NCBI GenBank assembly: GCA_050015495.1
Contig: JBEKBH010000002.1
Coordinates: 62,001-126,000, forward strand
From: Palsa-1439 sp050015495
GTDB taxonomy: Bacteria > Verrucomicrobiota > Verrucomicrobiia > Palsa-1439
Length of the DNA: 64,000 nt
Reading direction: 5' to 3'
Positions 44,201 through 56,200 of the stretch are shown in pieces. The translations under genes and the position numbers were made by a program. Below the pieces are notes generated by a model, which saw nothing but the letters and a program-made list of their open reading frames with translations, searched no databases and was not told the DNA's origin. Numbering within the stretch: position 1 is the stretch's first letter; each line of letters starts with the position of its first letter.

Positions 44201-47200
44201 CGGGTTGGACATGAACGGCGGCACGTTGAACCTGAATCTTTACAGTATTTCCATCGCAGACCTGTCGGGCAGTAGTGGGACAATTCTCGCCAATAATGGA
44301 GGGACGGCGGGGACCTACACGCTTACCGTCGGCTCGGACAACACCAGTACGACTTACGGCGGCATGATCGCGAATAACACCGACGGTTTCGGTGAGAAGG
44401 TTGCGCTGACCAAGACCGGCACGGGAGTTCTGACTCTGAGTGGCAACAGCTCCTACAACGGCGCGACGACCATCGGCAGCGGCGGTGCCATCAACATCCA
44501 GAGTGCGAACGCCCTCGGCACCAGCGCCGTAACCGTGAACAGCGGCGGCGCGCTGCAAATCCAGGGCGGGATTACCGCCGGGCAAGCGCTCACCCTCAAC
44601 GGCACGGGTCTGTCGAACGACGGCGCCTTGGAGAACGTGAGCGGCAACAACACCTATGCCGGCGGCATCACGCTCGGCAGCGCCACCCGTATCGATTCCG
44701 ATTCCGGCACGCTCACCCTCAGTTCGTTCACCAGCGGCGGCAATTTTGCGCTGACCATCGGCGGCGCGGGCAACGTGTCCCTGACCGCCGCGCTTCCGGC
44801 CACGGTCAATTCACTGACCAAGGATGGCACCGGCACATTGATTCTGGCGAACACCGGCGACGCCTATGTCGGGGCCACGACGATCAGCGCCGGCACGTTG
44901 AAACTCGGGGCCAACAATGTCATACCGGATGGCGCGGGTAAGGGCGACGTCACCGACAATGGCACGCTGGATATGGCCGGTTTCAGCGACACCATTAACG
45001 GCTTGAACGGCAGCGGCACGGTGGATAATTCGACCGGCACGGGCAACACGCTGACTGTCGGTGGCAACAATGCCAATAGCACTTTCTCCGGCGTCATCCA
45101 AAACACCAGCGGATCACTCGGTCTGGCCAAGGCCGGCACCGGCGTTCTTACCCTCAGCGGCAGTTCGGCGAACACCTACAGCGGGTTGACGACAGTCAAC
45201 GCCGGCGAGGTGGACCTGAACAAGACCGCGGGAGTCAACGCCATCGGCGGGAACCTCACCGTGGCCGGTGGCGAGGTCAAACTGCTCGCCAACGAACAAA
45301 TCGCCAACGGCGCAGTGGTCACGGTCAACAGCGGTAGTTTCAACCTGAATGGCGCCACCGAAACCGTTGGCAACATGATCATTGGTTCCGGCGGCTTGTT
45401 GACCAATGGCATTGCGGGCGGGACCCTCAATAACGGAATCACCAATGCCGGCGCGGTGTTCGTGTCACAGAGCACCTTCTTCAACGGTCCGGTGACCAAC
45501 ACCGGCGCAATGTTCTTCCAGGGCGCGATCAGCAACAACTTGGTGAACGCGGGCGCGGGTACGATCACCTTGAACAACACGGCGACGATCACCGGGACCG
45601 CGGCGATCGACGGCGGCACATTGAACCTGAACGGCCAGACGATGACCAACGGACTGCTGATCGTGGACGGCGGGACAGGGGTGCTGACCAATGCCGTCGC
45701 CGGGGCCACGGTCAACGGCGGTATCAGCAACGCGGCGACGATCAGCGTTACCGCCAACACTTTCTTCAACGGCCCGGTGACGAACACGGGCGCGATGTTT
45801 TTCCAGGGAGCCATCAGCAACAACCTGGTCAGTTCGGCGGGCGCGGTCACGCTCAACGGCAACGCGACCATCACACAGAACGCAACGGTCAGCGGCGGAA
45901 CGTTCAACCTCAATGGCAAGACGTACACCAACGGGCTCATGGTGGTCAGTGGCACCGGGGTGTTGACCAACGGTCAGGCCAACGCGACGTTCAACGGCGG
46001 GCTGAGCAATGCGGCGACGGTGGCGCTGACGCAAAACACGTTTTTCAACGGCCCGGTGACCAACACCGGCACATTCCTGTGGCAGGGGGCCATCAGCAAC
46101 ACGTTTGTCAGTTCCGGTGGCGCGGTCACCTTGAACGGCAACGCGACGATCACGCAAAACGCCACGGTCAGCGGTGGAACATTCAATCTCAACGGTCAGA
46201 CCTACAGCAACAACCTGATGGTGGTTAGCGGGGCCGGTGTACTGGCCAACAGCGCAGCCAATGCGACGTTCAACGGCGGGTTGAGCAATGCGGCGACGGT
46301 GTCCTTCACGCAAAACGTGTACGTCAACGGCCCGGTGACGAACACGGGCGCGATGTTCTTCCAGGGAGCCATCAGCAACAGCCTGGCCAACAGCGGCAGT
46401 TTCAATCTGAACAATAACGCCACGCTGACGGTCGCGCCGGCCAACAGCGGAACGATCAACGTCGCCGCGAGCACGTTGACGGTCAACCCGGCGTGGGCCA
46501 ACCCGGGCACAATCCTGATCGGTGGCGGGACGGTGGCCGGCGGCAACCTGACCAACAACAGCGGGGCCACCATCAGCGGCGCGGGCACCATTGCCCCATT
46601 ATTGGTTAACAACGGGCTGCTCACGGTCACCAATGGCACGCTGACGCTCAGCATTGCGCCGCAACAAAACGGCCTGGTCAATGTCGCCGACGGCGGGGCA
46701 CCTGGCACGTTGAGCGTGACTCCAGCGTGGAACAACAACGGCACGGTCAGCATCGCGTCGGGCGGCGCGGTCACCGGCGGCAATTTCACCAACTTGTCCA
46801 GCGGGACGGTGACCAACCTCGGCGCGATCAACACGTTATTGGTCAACCAGGGCAGCGTGGTATTGGGCGGCTCGGTCAGCAACTTCCAACAGGCCAAGGG
46901 GACAAACGTCATCAGCGGCAGGGGAACCGTGACCGGCACCGCTACGATCAGCGGAGGCCTGTTCGACCTGAATGGCGGCACGTATTCCAATGGCCTGATG
47001 GTTCTCGGCGGAACGGGTGTGCTGACGAGCAGCGTGGCCAACGCGACGTTCAACGGCGGCTTGAGCAACGCCGCGACCGTCTATTTGTCACAAGGCGTGA
47101 CCTTCAACGGCCCGGTCACCAGCATGGCCACATTCACCTGGCAGGGCGCCATCAATAATACGTATGTCCAGGGCGCCGGCACCAATTTGCTTACCGGAAA

Positions 47201-50200
47201 CGCCACGATCACCGGTGGCGTCACGGTCAATGGGGGTGTGGTTAACCTCAACGGCTATAACGAAACCACGGACGGACTGAACGGCAACGGCGGCACCATT
47301 GACAATAATGGCGGTGGCGCGAGCACGTTGACGATCGGTATGAACAACGGCGGCGGCACCTACTCGGGCGTGATTACCAATGGCACCGGGACAATTGCGT
47401 TGGTCAAGAACGGGACCGGCTCGGAAACGTTGAGTGGCAACAATGGCTACACCGGCGGCACAACGATCAATAGCGGGACGATCCTGGCGGGCAGCTCCAC
47501 GCCGTTGGGGACAGGCAACGTGGTGGTTAACGGCACCTTCGACGTGGGCAGTCAGAGTCCGACGATCGGCGGGTTGTCCGGCAGCGGCTCAATCAACATG
47601 AGCGGCGAATCCGGTAACGAGACCCTCATCGTTGGCGGGAACAACGCGGGCGGCACATTTAGCGGAATCATCAGTGACTCCTCCAGTGATTATCAGCTTG
47701 GGTTAACGAAAGTCGGCACCGGTACGGAAGTCCTCTCCGGCAACAACGTTTATTACGGAGCGACCACGGTGAGCGGTGGCGCGTTGCAACTCGCCAGCAG
47801 CACGGCTTTGGGAAACACCGCCTACCTTGGTGGCGTGACGGTGAGTAACGGCGCCGCGTTGCAGCTTTCCAACAACATCACAATTAGTGGCGGCACCTAC
47901 GGCTCGCCGGCGTTGACCTTGAACGGCACCGGCATCTCGAACGGCGGCGCTTTGGAGAACGTGAGCGGCAACAACACCTATGGCGGCGCCATCACGCTCG
48001 GCAGCGCCACGCGCATCAATTCCGATTCGGGCCTTCTCACTCTCAGTTCCTTCGGTTCGGGTGGCAATTTTGCGCTGACCATTGGCGGCGCGGGCAACAC
48101 GTTGATCACCGCCGCTCTTCCCGGGACCGTCAATTCACTCACGAAAGATGGCACCGGCGTCCTGACATTGAGCGGCGCTAACGCCTACGTCGGGGCCACC
48201 ACCATCAGCGCCGGCACACTGAAACTGGGGGCCAACAACGTTATTCCGGATGCCCCAACGAGCGCGGGCAACGTGACCGACAATGGCACGCTGGACATGG
48301 GAGGGTTCAGCGACGCGATCAACGGCCTGAGCGGGAGCGGCACTGTGGATAATTCGGGCGGTGGCACTTCGACGTTGACGGTGGGCAACAACAATGCCAC
48401 CAGCGTGTTCGCCGGCACGATCCAAAACACCAGCGGCACACTGGCCCTGGCCAAGACCGGCACGGGAGTTCTCACGCTCAGCGGCACCAACACCTACGGC
48501 GGGGCGACAACCGTCAGCCAGGGCGTGCTGCAACTCGGTTCCTCGGGCGGCCTGTCCTCGAATTCCGCTGTTTCCGTCAGCAGCGGCGGCACGCTGGACC
48601 TCAACGGGCAGGCGGGGACGGCTCGAACGGTGACGATTAGCAGCGGTGGCGGGTTGACCAATGGCGTTGCCGGCGCGTCGCTCAACAACGGGCTCACAAA
48701 CGCCGGCACCGTGTTCGTGTCGGCGAACACTTTCTTCAACGGTCCGGTGACCAACACCGGCGCGATGTTCTTCCAGGGCGCGATCAGCAACGCATTGATC
48801 AACTCCGGTAGCTTCAACCTCAACAACAATGCCACGCTCACAGTTGCCCCTGTCAACAAGGGCACGATCAACGTTGCGGCGAGCACGTTGACGGTCAACC
48901 CGGACTGGGCCAATCCGGGCACGGTACAACTCGGCGGCGGGGTACTGACCGGAGGCAACCTGACCAACAACAGCGGTGCGAGTGTGGCCGGTTTCGGCAC
49001 CGTTTCCAACCAACTGGTCAATGCCGGCGTCGTCACCGCGACCAACGGCAACCTCAATTTGGTTGGGGCCGCGAATGGGTCCGGCACGTATCGGGCGGTG
49101 GCGGGCACGTTGGCCTCGACGCTGACCTTCGTGAACGGCGGTTCGATCAGCTCGTTGTTCGACACGGGCGCGACCATCCAGGTCGAAGGCGCACTGACCA
49201 ACACCTCGTCGTTCGTCAACGAGGGCACGCTGATGGTGGCGGGCGGCACCTATCAGAGCGCCGCCAACCTGACCAATGCCATCGGCGCGTTGATCGCGAA
49301 TTCGGGCGCGGGTAGCATCAACGCCGCGGCGGTGGTCAACCTGGGCACGATCCTCGCGACGAACGCCACGTTCGTGATCAGCAACTTTGTCGCGCAGGGC
49401 GGCACGGTCACGATCGGGGCTGGCGGCACGCTCACCCTGCCAGGGGCATCCTCCCTCACGAACTTCGGCACGATCAATCTTCAGGGAGCAGCCGGCAATA
49501 ACGCGATCCTGAACCTGGACGGCGCGGTGCTGACGAACGAGTCCCATGGCACGATCACCGGCGGCGGCATCATTCAGAATGCCGCTCAGGTCGTCAATCT
49601 TTCCGGCGGGAGCATTCTCGCCACGAGCACGGTCGTGGAACTCCAGTTCACCAATGCCAGCACGTTCGGTAATGCGGGCACGATCGGCGCAACCGCGGGC
49701 GCGACGCTGACATTCGGCGCGGCGGGCGTCGGCAGCGCGATCATCACCAATGTCGGCACCATCAACCTCGCCGGCGGCACCCTCAAGAGCGGCAATATCA
49801 CCAACCTCGCCAACGGCTTTGTCGGCGGCTTCGGCACGATCACCAGCAACCTCATCAATGGCGGCCTCGTGATGGCCACCAATGGCACCCTGACCCTGGC
49901 GAGCACGCCGGTGAACAATGCCACGGCGATTGTTGCCAACGCGTCCGTATTGAATGTGCTGACGGACTGGACCAACGGCGGCGTGCTTAGTAACGCCGCG
50001 ACCGGCGCGGTCAGTGGCGGCAACCTCACCAATACCGGCACGATCAACGGCTCCGGTTTCTACAATTCGCAGGTCGTCAACCAGAACCGCATGAACTTTG
50101 GCGGCACGATTAGCAACAGCTTCCTGCAGACCGCGGGCAGCTTCACCGTCAGCAGCGGCGGCAGCACGGTCACCGGATCGGCGACGATCAACGGGGGAAC

Positions 50201-53200
50201 GCTCGATCTTACGGGGAATCAATTGACGGCCGGCCAACTCGTGATCGCGGGCACAGGATTGCTCACCAACGGCGTCGCCGGTGCCACGGTCAACGGCGGG
50301 GTCAGCAACGCCGATGTCATTGCCGTCACCGCCACCACTTTCTTCAACGGCGCGGTGACAAACACTGGCGCGATGTTCTTCCAGGGAGCGATCAGCAACA
50401 ATTTGGTCAACAGCGGCAGCTTCGATCTGAACGGTGGGAATGCGACGATTACCGGTTCGGCGGCCAACACCGGCACCTTCAATGTGGACGGTGACACGTT
50501 GACGGTCAACCCGGCGTGGGCCAACTCGGGGACGATCCTGATCGCCGGCGGCACGGTGGCCGGTGGCAACCTCACCAACGCCAGCGGCGCGGTGATGAAC
50601 GGCGCGGGCAACATCTCCTCGTTGCTGGTGAACAACGGGCTGCTCACCGTTACCAATGGCACGTTGACCATCAGCGTCGCGCCGCAACAAAACGGCCTGG
50701 TGAATGTCGCGGACGGCGGGGCGCCTGGCACGTTGAGCGTCACCCCGGCGTGGAACAACAACGGCACGGTCAGTATTGCGTCGGGCGGCGCGGTGACCGG
50801 CGGCAATTTCACCAACCTGTCCAGCGGCACGGTGACCAACCTGGGCGCGATCAACACGCTGTTGGTCAACCAGGGTAACGTGGTATTGGGCGGCCAGATC
50901 AGCAATTTCCAGCAGATCAGCGGGACAAACGTGATCAGCGGCAGGGGCACCGTAACCAATATCGCCACGATCAACGGCGGTCTGTTCGACCTGAATGGCG
51001 GCACGTATTCCAACGGCCTGATGATCCTCAGCGGCACGGGAGTGCTGACCAGCAGCCAGGCCAACGCGACGTTTAACGGCGGGTTGAGCAATGCGGCCAC
51101 GGCGTCCTTCTCTCAGAACACGTACTTCAATGGCATCGTCACCAACCTGGGCGCATTCATCTTCCAGGGTGCAATCAGCAACAACCTGGTGAACGCGGGC
51201 AACGGCACCGTGACGCTCAACAACACGGCGACCATTACCAAGACCGTGACGCTCAACGGCGGGACATTCAATCTCAACGGTCAGACCTACTCGAACGGGT
51301 TGATGACCCTCGGCGGGACCGCCGTGCTCACGAACGGCATTACCGGGGCCACCTTCAACGGCGGCCTCAGCAACGGTGCCACCGTCGCGGTCACGGCCAA
51401 TACATTCTTTAATGGACCGGTCACCAACACCGGCTTCTTCTTCCTGCAGGGAGCGGTCAGCAATAGCTTCGTCAACACGGCCAACGCCACGCTCACGCTC
51501 AACAACAACGCGACGATCACCGGCCAGTTGGCCAACCTTGCGGGCAACCAGGTCAACATCGGCGGCAACACGCTCCAGTTGCTCTCGGCCCCGACTCAGA
51601 ACGGCACGGTGACGATCGGGGCCAATGGCGCGCTGGACGTTTCCACGGCCTGGGCCAACGGCGGCGCCATCCTGGTCAATGGCGGTTTCGTAAATGGCGG
51701 CAACCTGACGAACGTTTCGGGGGCAACGCTGGCCGGGTTTGGGACGATCTCGAACGCGGTGATCAATTCGGCCGGGGCATTGATTACCGTCAGCAACGGC
51801 ACGCTGGCCTTGGTGACTGCCCCGGTGCAAAACGGCGGCGTCGTTGTCAACGGCAACGGGGTGCTCAATGTGATTCCGGACTGGTCGAGTGGCGGCACGA
51901 TCAGTATCGCGGCCGGCGGAGCGATGACGGGTGGCAACCTGACCAACACCAGTGGCAGCGGGACGTTGAGCGGTTCGGGATTCATTGATAACTTCGTGGT
52001 CAACCAGGGCCGCATGAACTGGGGCGGCACGATCAGCAACAACTTCCTGCAAACGGCGGGCAGTTTCACGCTGAGCGGCGGGGCGACGATCACCGGCGCG
52101 GCGACGATCACCGGCGGCGCGCTCGACCTCGTGGGGAATCGATTGACCGATGGTCAACTCGTAATCGCCGGCGCGGGATTGCTCACCAACGCCATTGTCG
52201 GCGCCACGGTCAACGGCGGCATCAGTAACGCGGCCACCGTCAACTTCTCCGCCGACGCCTACGTTAACGCCCCGGTGACGAACACCGGTTTCTGGCTCCA
52301 ACGCGGCGCGATCAGCAACAACGTGGTCAACTCCGGCACGATGTTGGTATTGTCCAACAACATCGCGGCGCGCATCACGGGCAGTGTTATCAACTCCGGC
52401 TCCCTGACGTTCACGAATGTCTTCGTCAGCGGTCTCGTCACCAATACCGGTTCGTTCTCCTTCAGCGGCGCGATCAGCAACAATCTGGTCAACACGGCGA
52501 GCGGCTCGATCACGCTCGGTGGCGCGGGCACGGTCACGGGCAGCACGCTGGTCGACGGGGGGACGTTTAACCTCAACGGCCAAAGCTTCACCGACGCGCT
52601 GATGGTCGTCGACGGCTCGGGCGGCATATTAACCAACGGGGCGGCCAACGCCAGCCTCGGCGGCGGACTGAGCAACGCCAGCGTCGTGGCCGTAACGGCC
52701 AACACGTTCTTCAAGGGCCCCGTTACGAATACCGGGACGTTCCAGTGGCAGGGGGCGATCAGCAATACATTCGTCAACTCGGGCACGACGAAGCTCAACG
52801 GCGCCGGCACGATTACAGGCGCGTCGTCGATTACCGCCGGCAGCTTTGACCTCAATGGCAAATCGCTCGCCAGCAGCCAGATGATCGTTACCAGCGCCGG
52901 CGTGCTGACCAACTCGACGGCGGGCGCGAGCATGAGTGGCGTTGTGACATTGCAGAATTCCACGCTGTCCGGCCAACTGGTGACGAACGCCGCGGCGCTC
53001 AGCGGTTCGGGCACGATCTCCGCGCCACTGGTGAATGCGGCGGCTGGCGTGCTTACAGCCAACAGTGGACTGCTCACGGTGACAGGGGCATTAACCCAGA
53101 ACGGCACGGTCAATGTGGCCGCCGCCAGCACGCTCAACGTCCAACAGGCATTTGGTAACAGCGGCTCGCTGAACATGCAGGGCGGCTTCCTCACGGGCGG

Positions 53201-56200
53201 CAACATCAATAATACGGCGGGCAATAATATCAGCGGCTTCGGTACGATCTCCAACAGTGTGGCCAACGCGGGCCTCATCACCGCGACCGGCGGCACGTTG
53301 ACGATGGCCGGCGGCGCGCTGACGACGCAAACAGGCAGCGGTATCAATGTGACCGGGTCGGGCGCCTTGAGCGTCACGCACGACTGGGCCGACAGCGGCA
53401 CACTCGCCATTGCCGCCGGCGGGGTGGTCAGTGGCGGGACGTTGACCAATGCCGGCCCGCAGTTGAGTGGATCAGGATTGATCACGTCGTTTGTGGTCAA
53501 TCAGGACTACATGAACTGGGGCGGCACGATCAGCAACAACCTGCTGCAGACGGCGGGCAGCTTCACCCTGAGTGGCAACGCCACAATCACGGGCACGACC
53601 ACGATCAACGGCGGCACCCTTGACCTTGAAGGGAACGTCATGACCAACGGTCAGCTGGTCATCGGCAACGGCGCCGTGCTGCAGAACGGCGGCGGAAGCG
53701 CCGCGATCCTCAACGGCAACATCACCAATTCCGGGACAGTGGACTTCTTTGTAAGTGCGGAGGCGGATATCAACGGACTCGTTGTCAACAACGGTACCTG
53801 GTTCCAAACCGGCATCATCAGCAACAATCTGGTGAACAACGGAACGATGGAGTGGCTGACATGGGAGGGCGGTGGGAACACTCCGCTGATTACCGGAAGC
53901 ATCAGTAACTCCGGTTCGCTGGCGCTGATCTCCGTGGATGCCGCGCAGGTCAACGGCTCGGTCACCAATACCGGCACGTTCGCGCTGCACGGGACGATCG
54001 GCGGCAGCTTTGTGCAGAGCGCGGGCTATTTCGTCTCGTCCAACGCAACGATCGACGGGACGGCGACGGTCACGGGCGGCAGCTTCGATCTCGCGGGTAA
54101 TACGTACACGGGTTCGCGCATGATCGTTAGCGGTACGGGCGTGCTGACAAACGGCGTGGCGGGCGCAACGTTCAACAGCGGGCTGAGTAACGCCGCCACT
54201 GTGTTTGTATCGCAGAACACGTTTTTCACCGGCCCGGTCACCAACACCGGCACGTTCGCGTTTCTCGGCGCGGTCAGCAACACGCTCGTCAACTCCGGTG
54301 ACGTCATTCTCAACGGCAGCGGCACGATCAGTGGTCTGTTGGCCAACAGCGGCAGCGTCAACGTCAACAACGGGACCCTTTCGCTGGTGGTCGCGCCGAC
54401 GCAGACCGGCACGATTACCGTCAATAATGGCGCGACAGTCAATGCGGCAAAGGCGTGGGTCAACAACGGCACGATCACGATGCTCGGTGGCGTGGTCACC
54501 AACGCGGCGATCACCAACGCCAACTTCGTCAGCGGGTACGGCACAATTGACGGCGGCGGGGTGGTCAACAACGGGAAGATCCTCGCGAACGCCGGCAGCA
54601 TTTCGGGCAACGGCACGCTCACGGTACGCCTGGCCAGTTTCACCAACAACAACGCGGCGACCATCGGCACAGCCAGTTCCAACGCGGTGTTGAACATCCT
54701 CCAGGCCGGCAACATACTCATCAATCAGGGCACCGTCTCGCTCTCGGGTGGCACGATCGACTTCAATGGCGGCGCGGGCACGATCACCAACTTCAACACC
54801 ATCGCCGGTGTTGGGAACGTGGCCAACTTCGCGATCGTCAACGCCGGCACGCTGGCGTCGTTCGTGGCGCAAGCGCCGATCAGCGGCCTGAGCAATTTGA
54901 TCGCGACGATCGGCGTGACCAACAACGGCCTGCTGGGAGCGAACAACCTGATCAATGGCGCGGCGACACTGTCGTTGACGGTCAGCGGTGGCGGGTCGGC
55001 CATTGTCAACCAGGGCACGGTGGCGTTGCAGGGCGGGTTCCTGACGGTCAATGGCGGCGCGGGAGTGATTACCAACGTCAACAACGGCCTGATCTACGGT
55101 GTGGGCACGCAGGCCCTGAGCGTGGCGAACCTGGCGACCGGCAAGATTGTGGCCAGCAACGGCGTCTTCTCACTGGGCCTGCAAAGCAACGCCAACGCCG
55201 GATTGCTCAGCAACGGCACGGCGGCGTCGACGATTCAACTGACGAACGCGTTTTTGAAGAATACGGGCACAATTGTCCTCAATGGCGGCGGGCTGTTGAT
55301 GAACGGGGTGATCACCAACGAGAGCAGCATCACCGGGCCCGGGCTGATTGTGAGTTCGCTGTACAACGATACGCCAGGCGTCGTGTTGGCGACGAACGGA
55401 TTGTTGACTGTGGCTACAAACGCGGGTGAGGTCGTCCAGAATCTGGGACTGTTCGCGATCACCAGTGACGGCACGTTGGACGTGGCGCCCTCCTGGGTGA
55501 ACACGAACGGGACTGTGAGTATTCTGGGTGGCGGGCTAATGGGTGGCGCGGTGACCAACGTGGGATTCGTGAGCGGGTTTGGCACGATTTCGAGCCAGCT
55601 CGTGAACATGGGAGGCGGCACATTGACTGCCTCAGGGGCGGGTTTGTTGACGTTGGTTGCCGCGCCCACTCAAAACGGCTGGGTTAATATCGCCAATACC
55701 GGCACGCTGAACGTGCAGCAGGCATGGCTGAACAGCGGTACAGTCGACGTGCAGGGCGGGAGCCTGGTCGGTTCCACCGTGACGAACTCCGGCACGATCT
55801 TCGGTTCCGGCACGATCACGCCGCAGGTACGTAACAACAGTGGCGGCACGGTGACGGTTAGTGGCGGTACGCTGACGCTGACGATCGCGCCGAGCCAGTT
55901 GGGTAGCGTCATTATCAGCAACGCGGCGACGTTGAATGTGCTGCAAGCCTGGCAGAACGGCGGCACGCTGAACCTGCAGGGCGGCACGGCCATCGGCTCG
56001 AGCATCGCGAATGCGTCGGCCATCACCGGTTTCGGAACAATTACTCCGCAAGTACAGAACGCCATTGGCGGCACGGTCACGGCGGCTGGCGGCGCGTTGG
56101 CGCTGACGGTGGCGCCGAGCCAACTCGGCACGTTCGCGGTGGCCAACGGCGGCACGCTGAACGTGCAGCAGGCCTGGCAGAACAGCGGTTTGTTGAGCAT

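Larger units (their letters stand above)
41790..48570 (+). repeat. Autotransporter-associated beta-strand repeat region
   Basis: About 14 units of the pattern GTGxLTLSGxNTYSGxTTIxxGTLxLG occur here, for instance near 41790, 42100, 43065, 43370, 44100, 44415, 44828, 45140, 47410, 47720, 48155 and 48460. This unit is known from autotransporter passengers and large PVC surface proteins. Spacing is irregular and other repeat types fill the gaps. Confidence 0.85.
45470..54250 (+). repeat. Recurring FFNGPVTNTG module in the giant gene
   Basis: The module FFNGPVTNTGxFxxQGAISN appears about eight times, near 45473, 45761, 46040, 46318, 48730, 50338, 51403 and 54220, usually preceded by a 'NGGLSNAATV' segment and followed by 'LVNxG'. 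Variation between copies is mostly at silent or conservative positions. Confidence 0.8.

Noticed and set aside
48135..52583. A 1,482-codon open frame on the minus strand inside the giant gene
   Set aside because: It mirrors the biased GGC/ACC/AAC codon use of the plus-strand gene, has Arg/Asp/Ala-rich low-similarity protein sequence, no signal and no start context. Several similar antisense frames (39516-42065, 43263-44585, 53472-54872, 55670-57499) have the same cause.
52629..52976. Start of separate smaller genes inside the giant gene
   Set aside because: No internal stop, no ribosome sites and no change in composition; the single frame continues with the same repeats on both sides.
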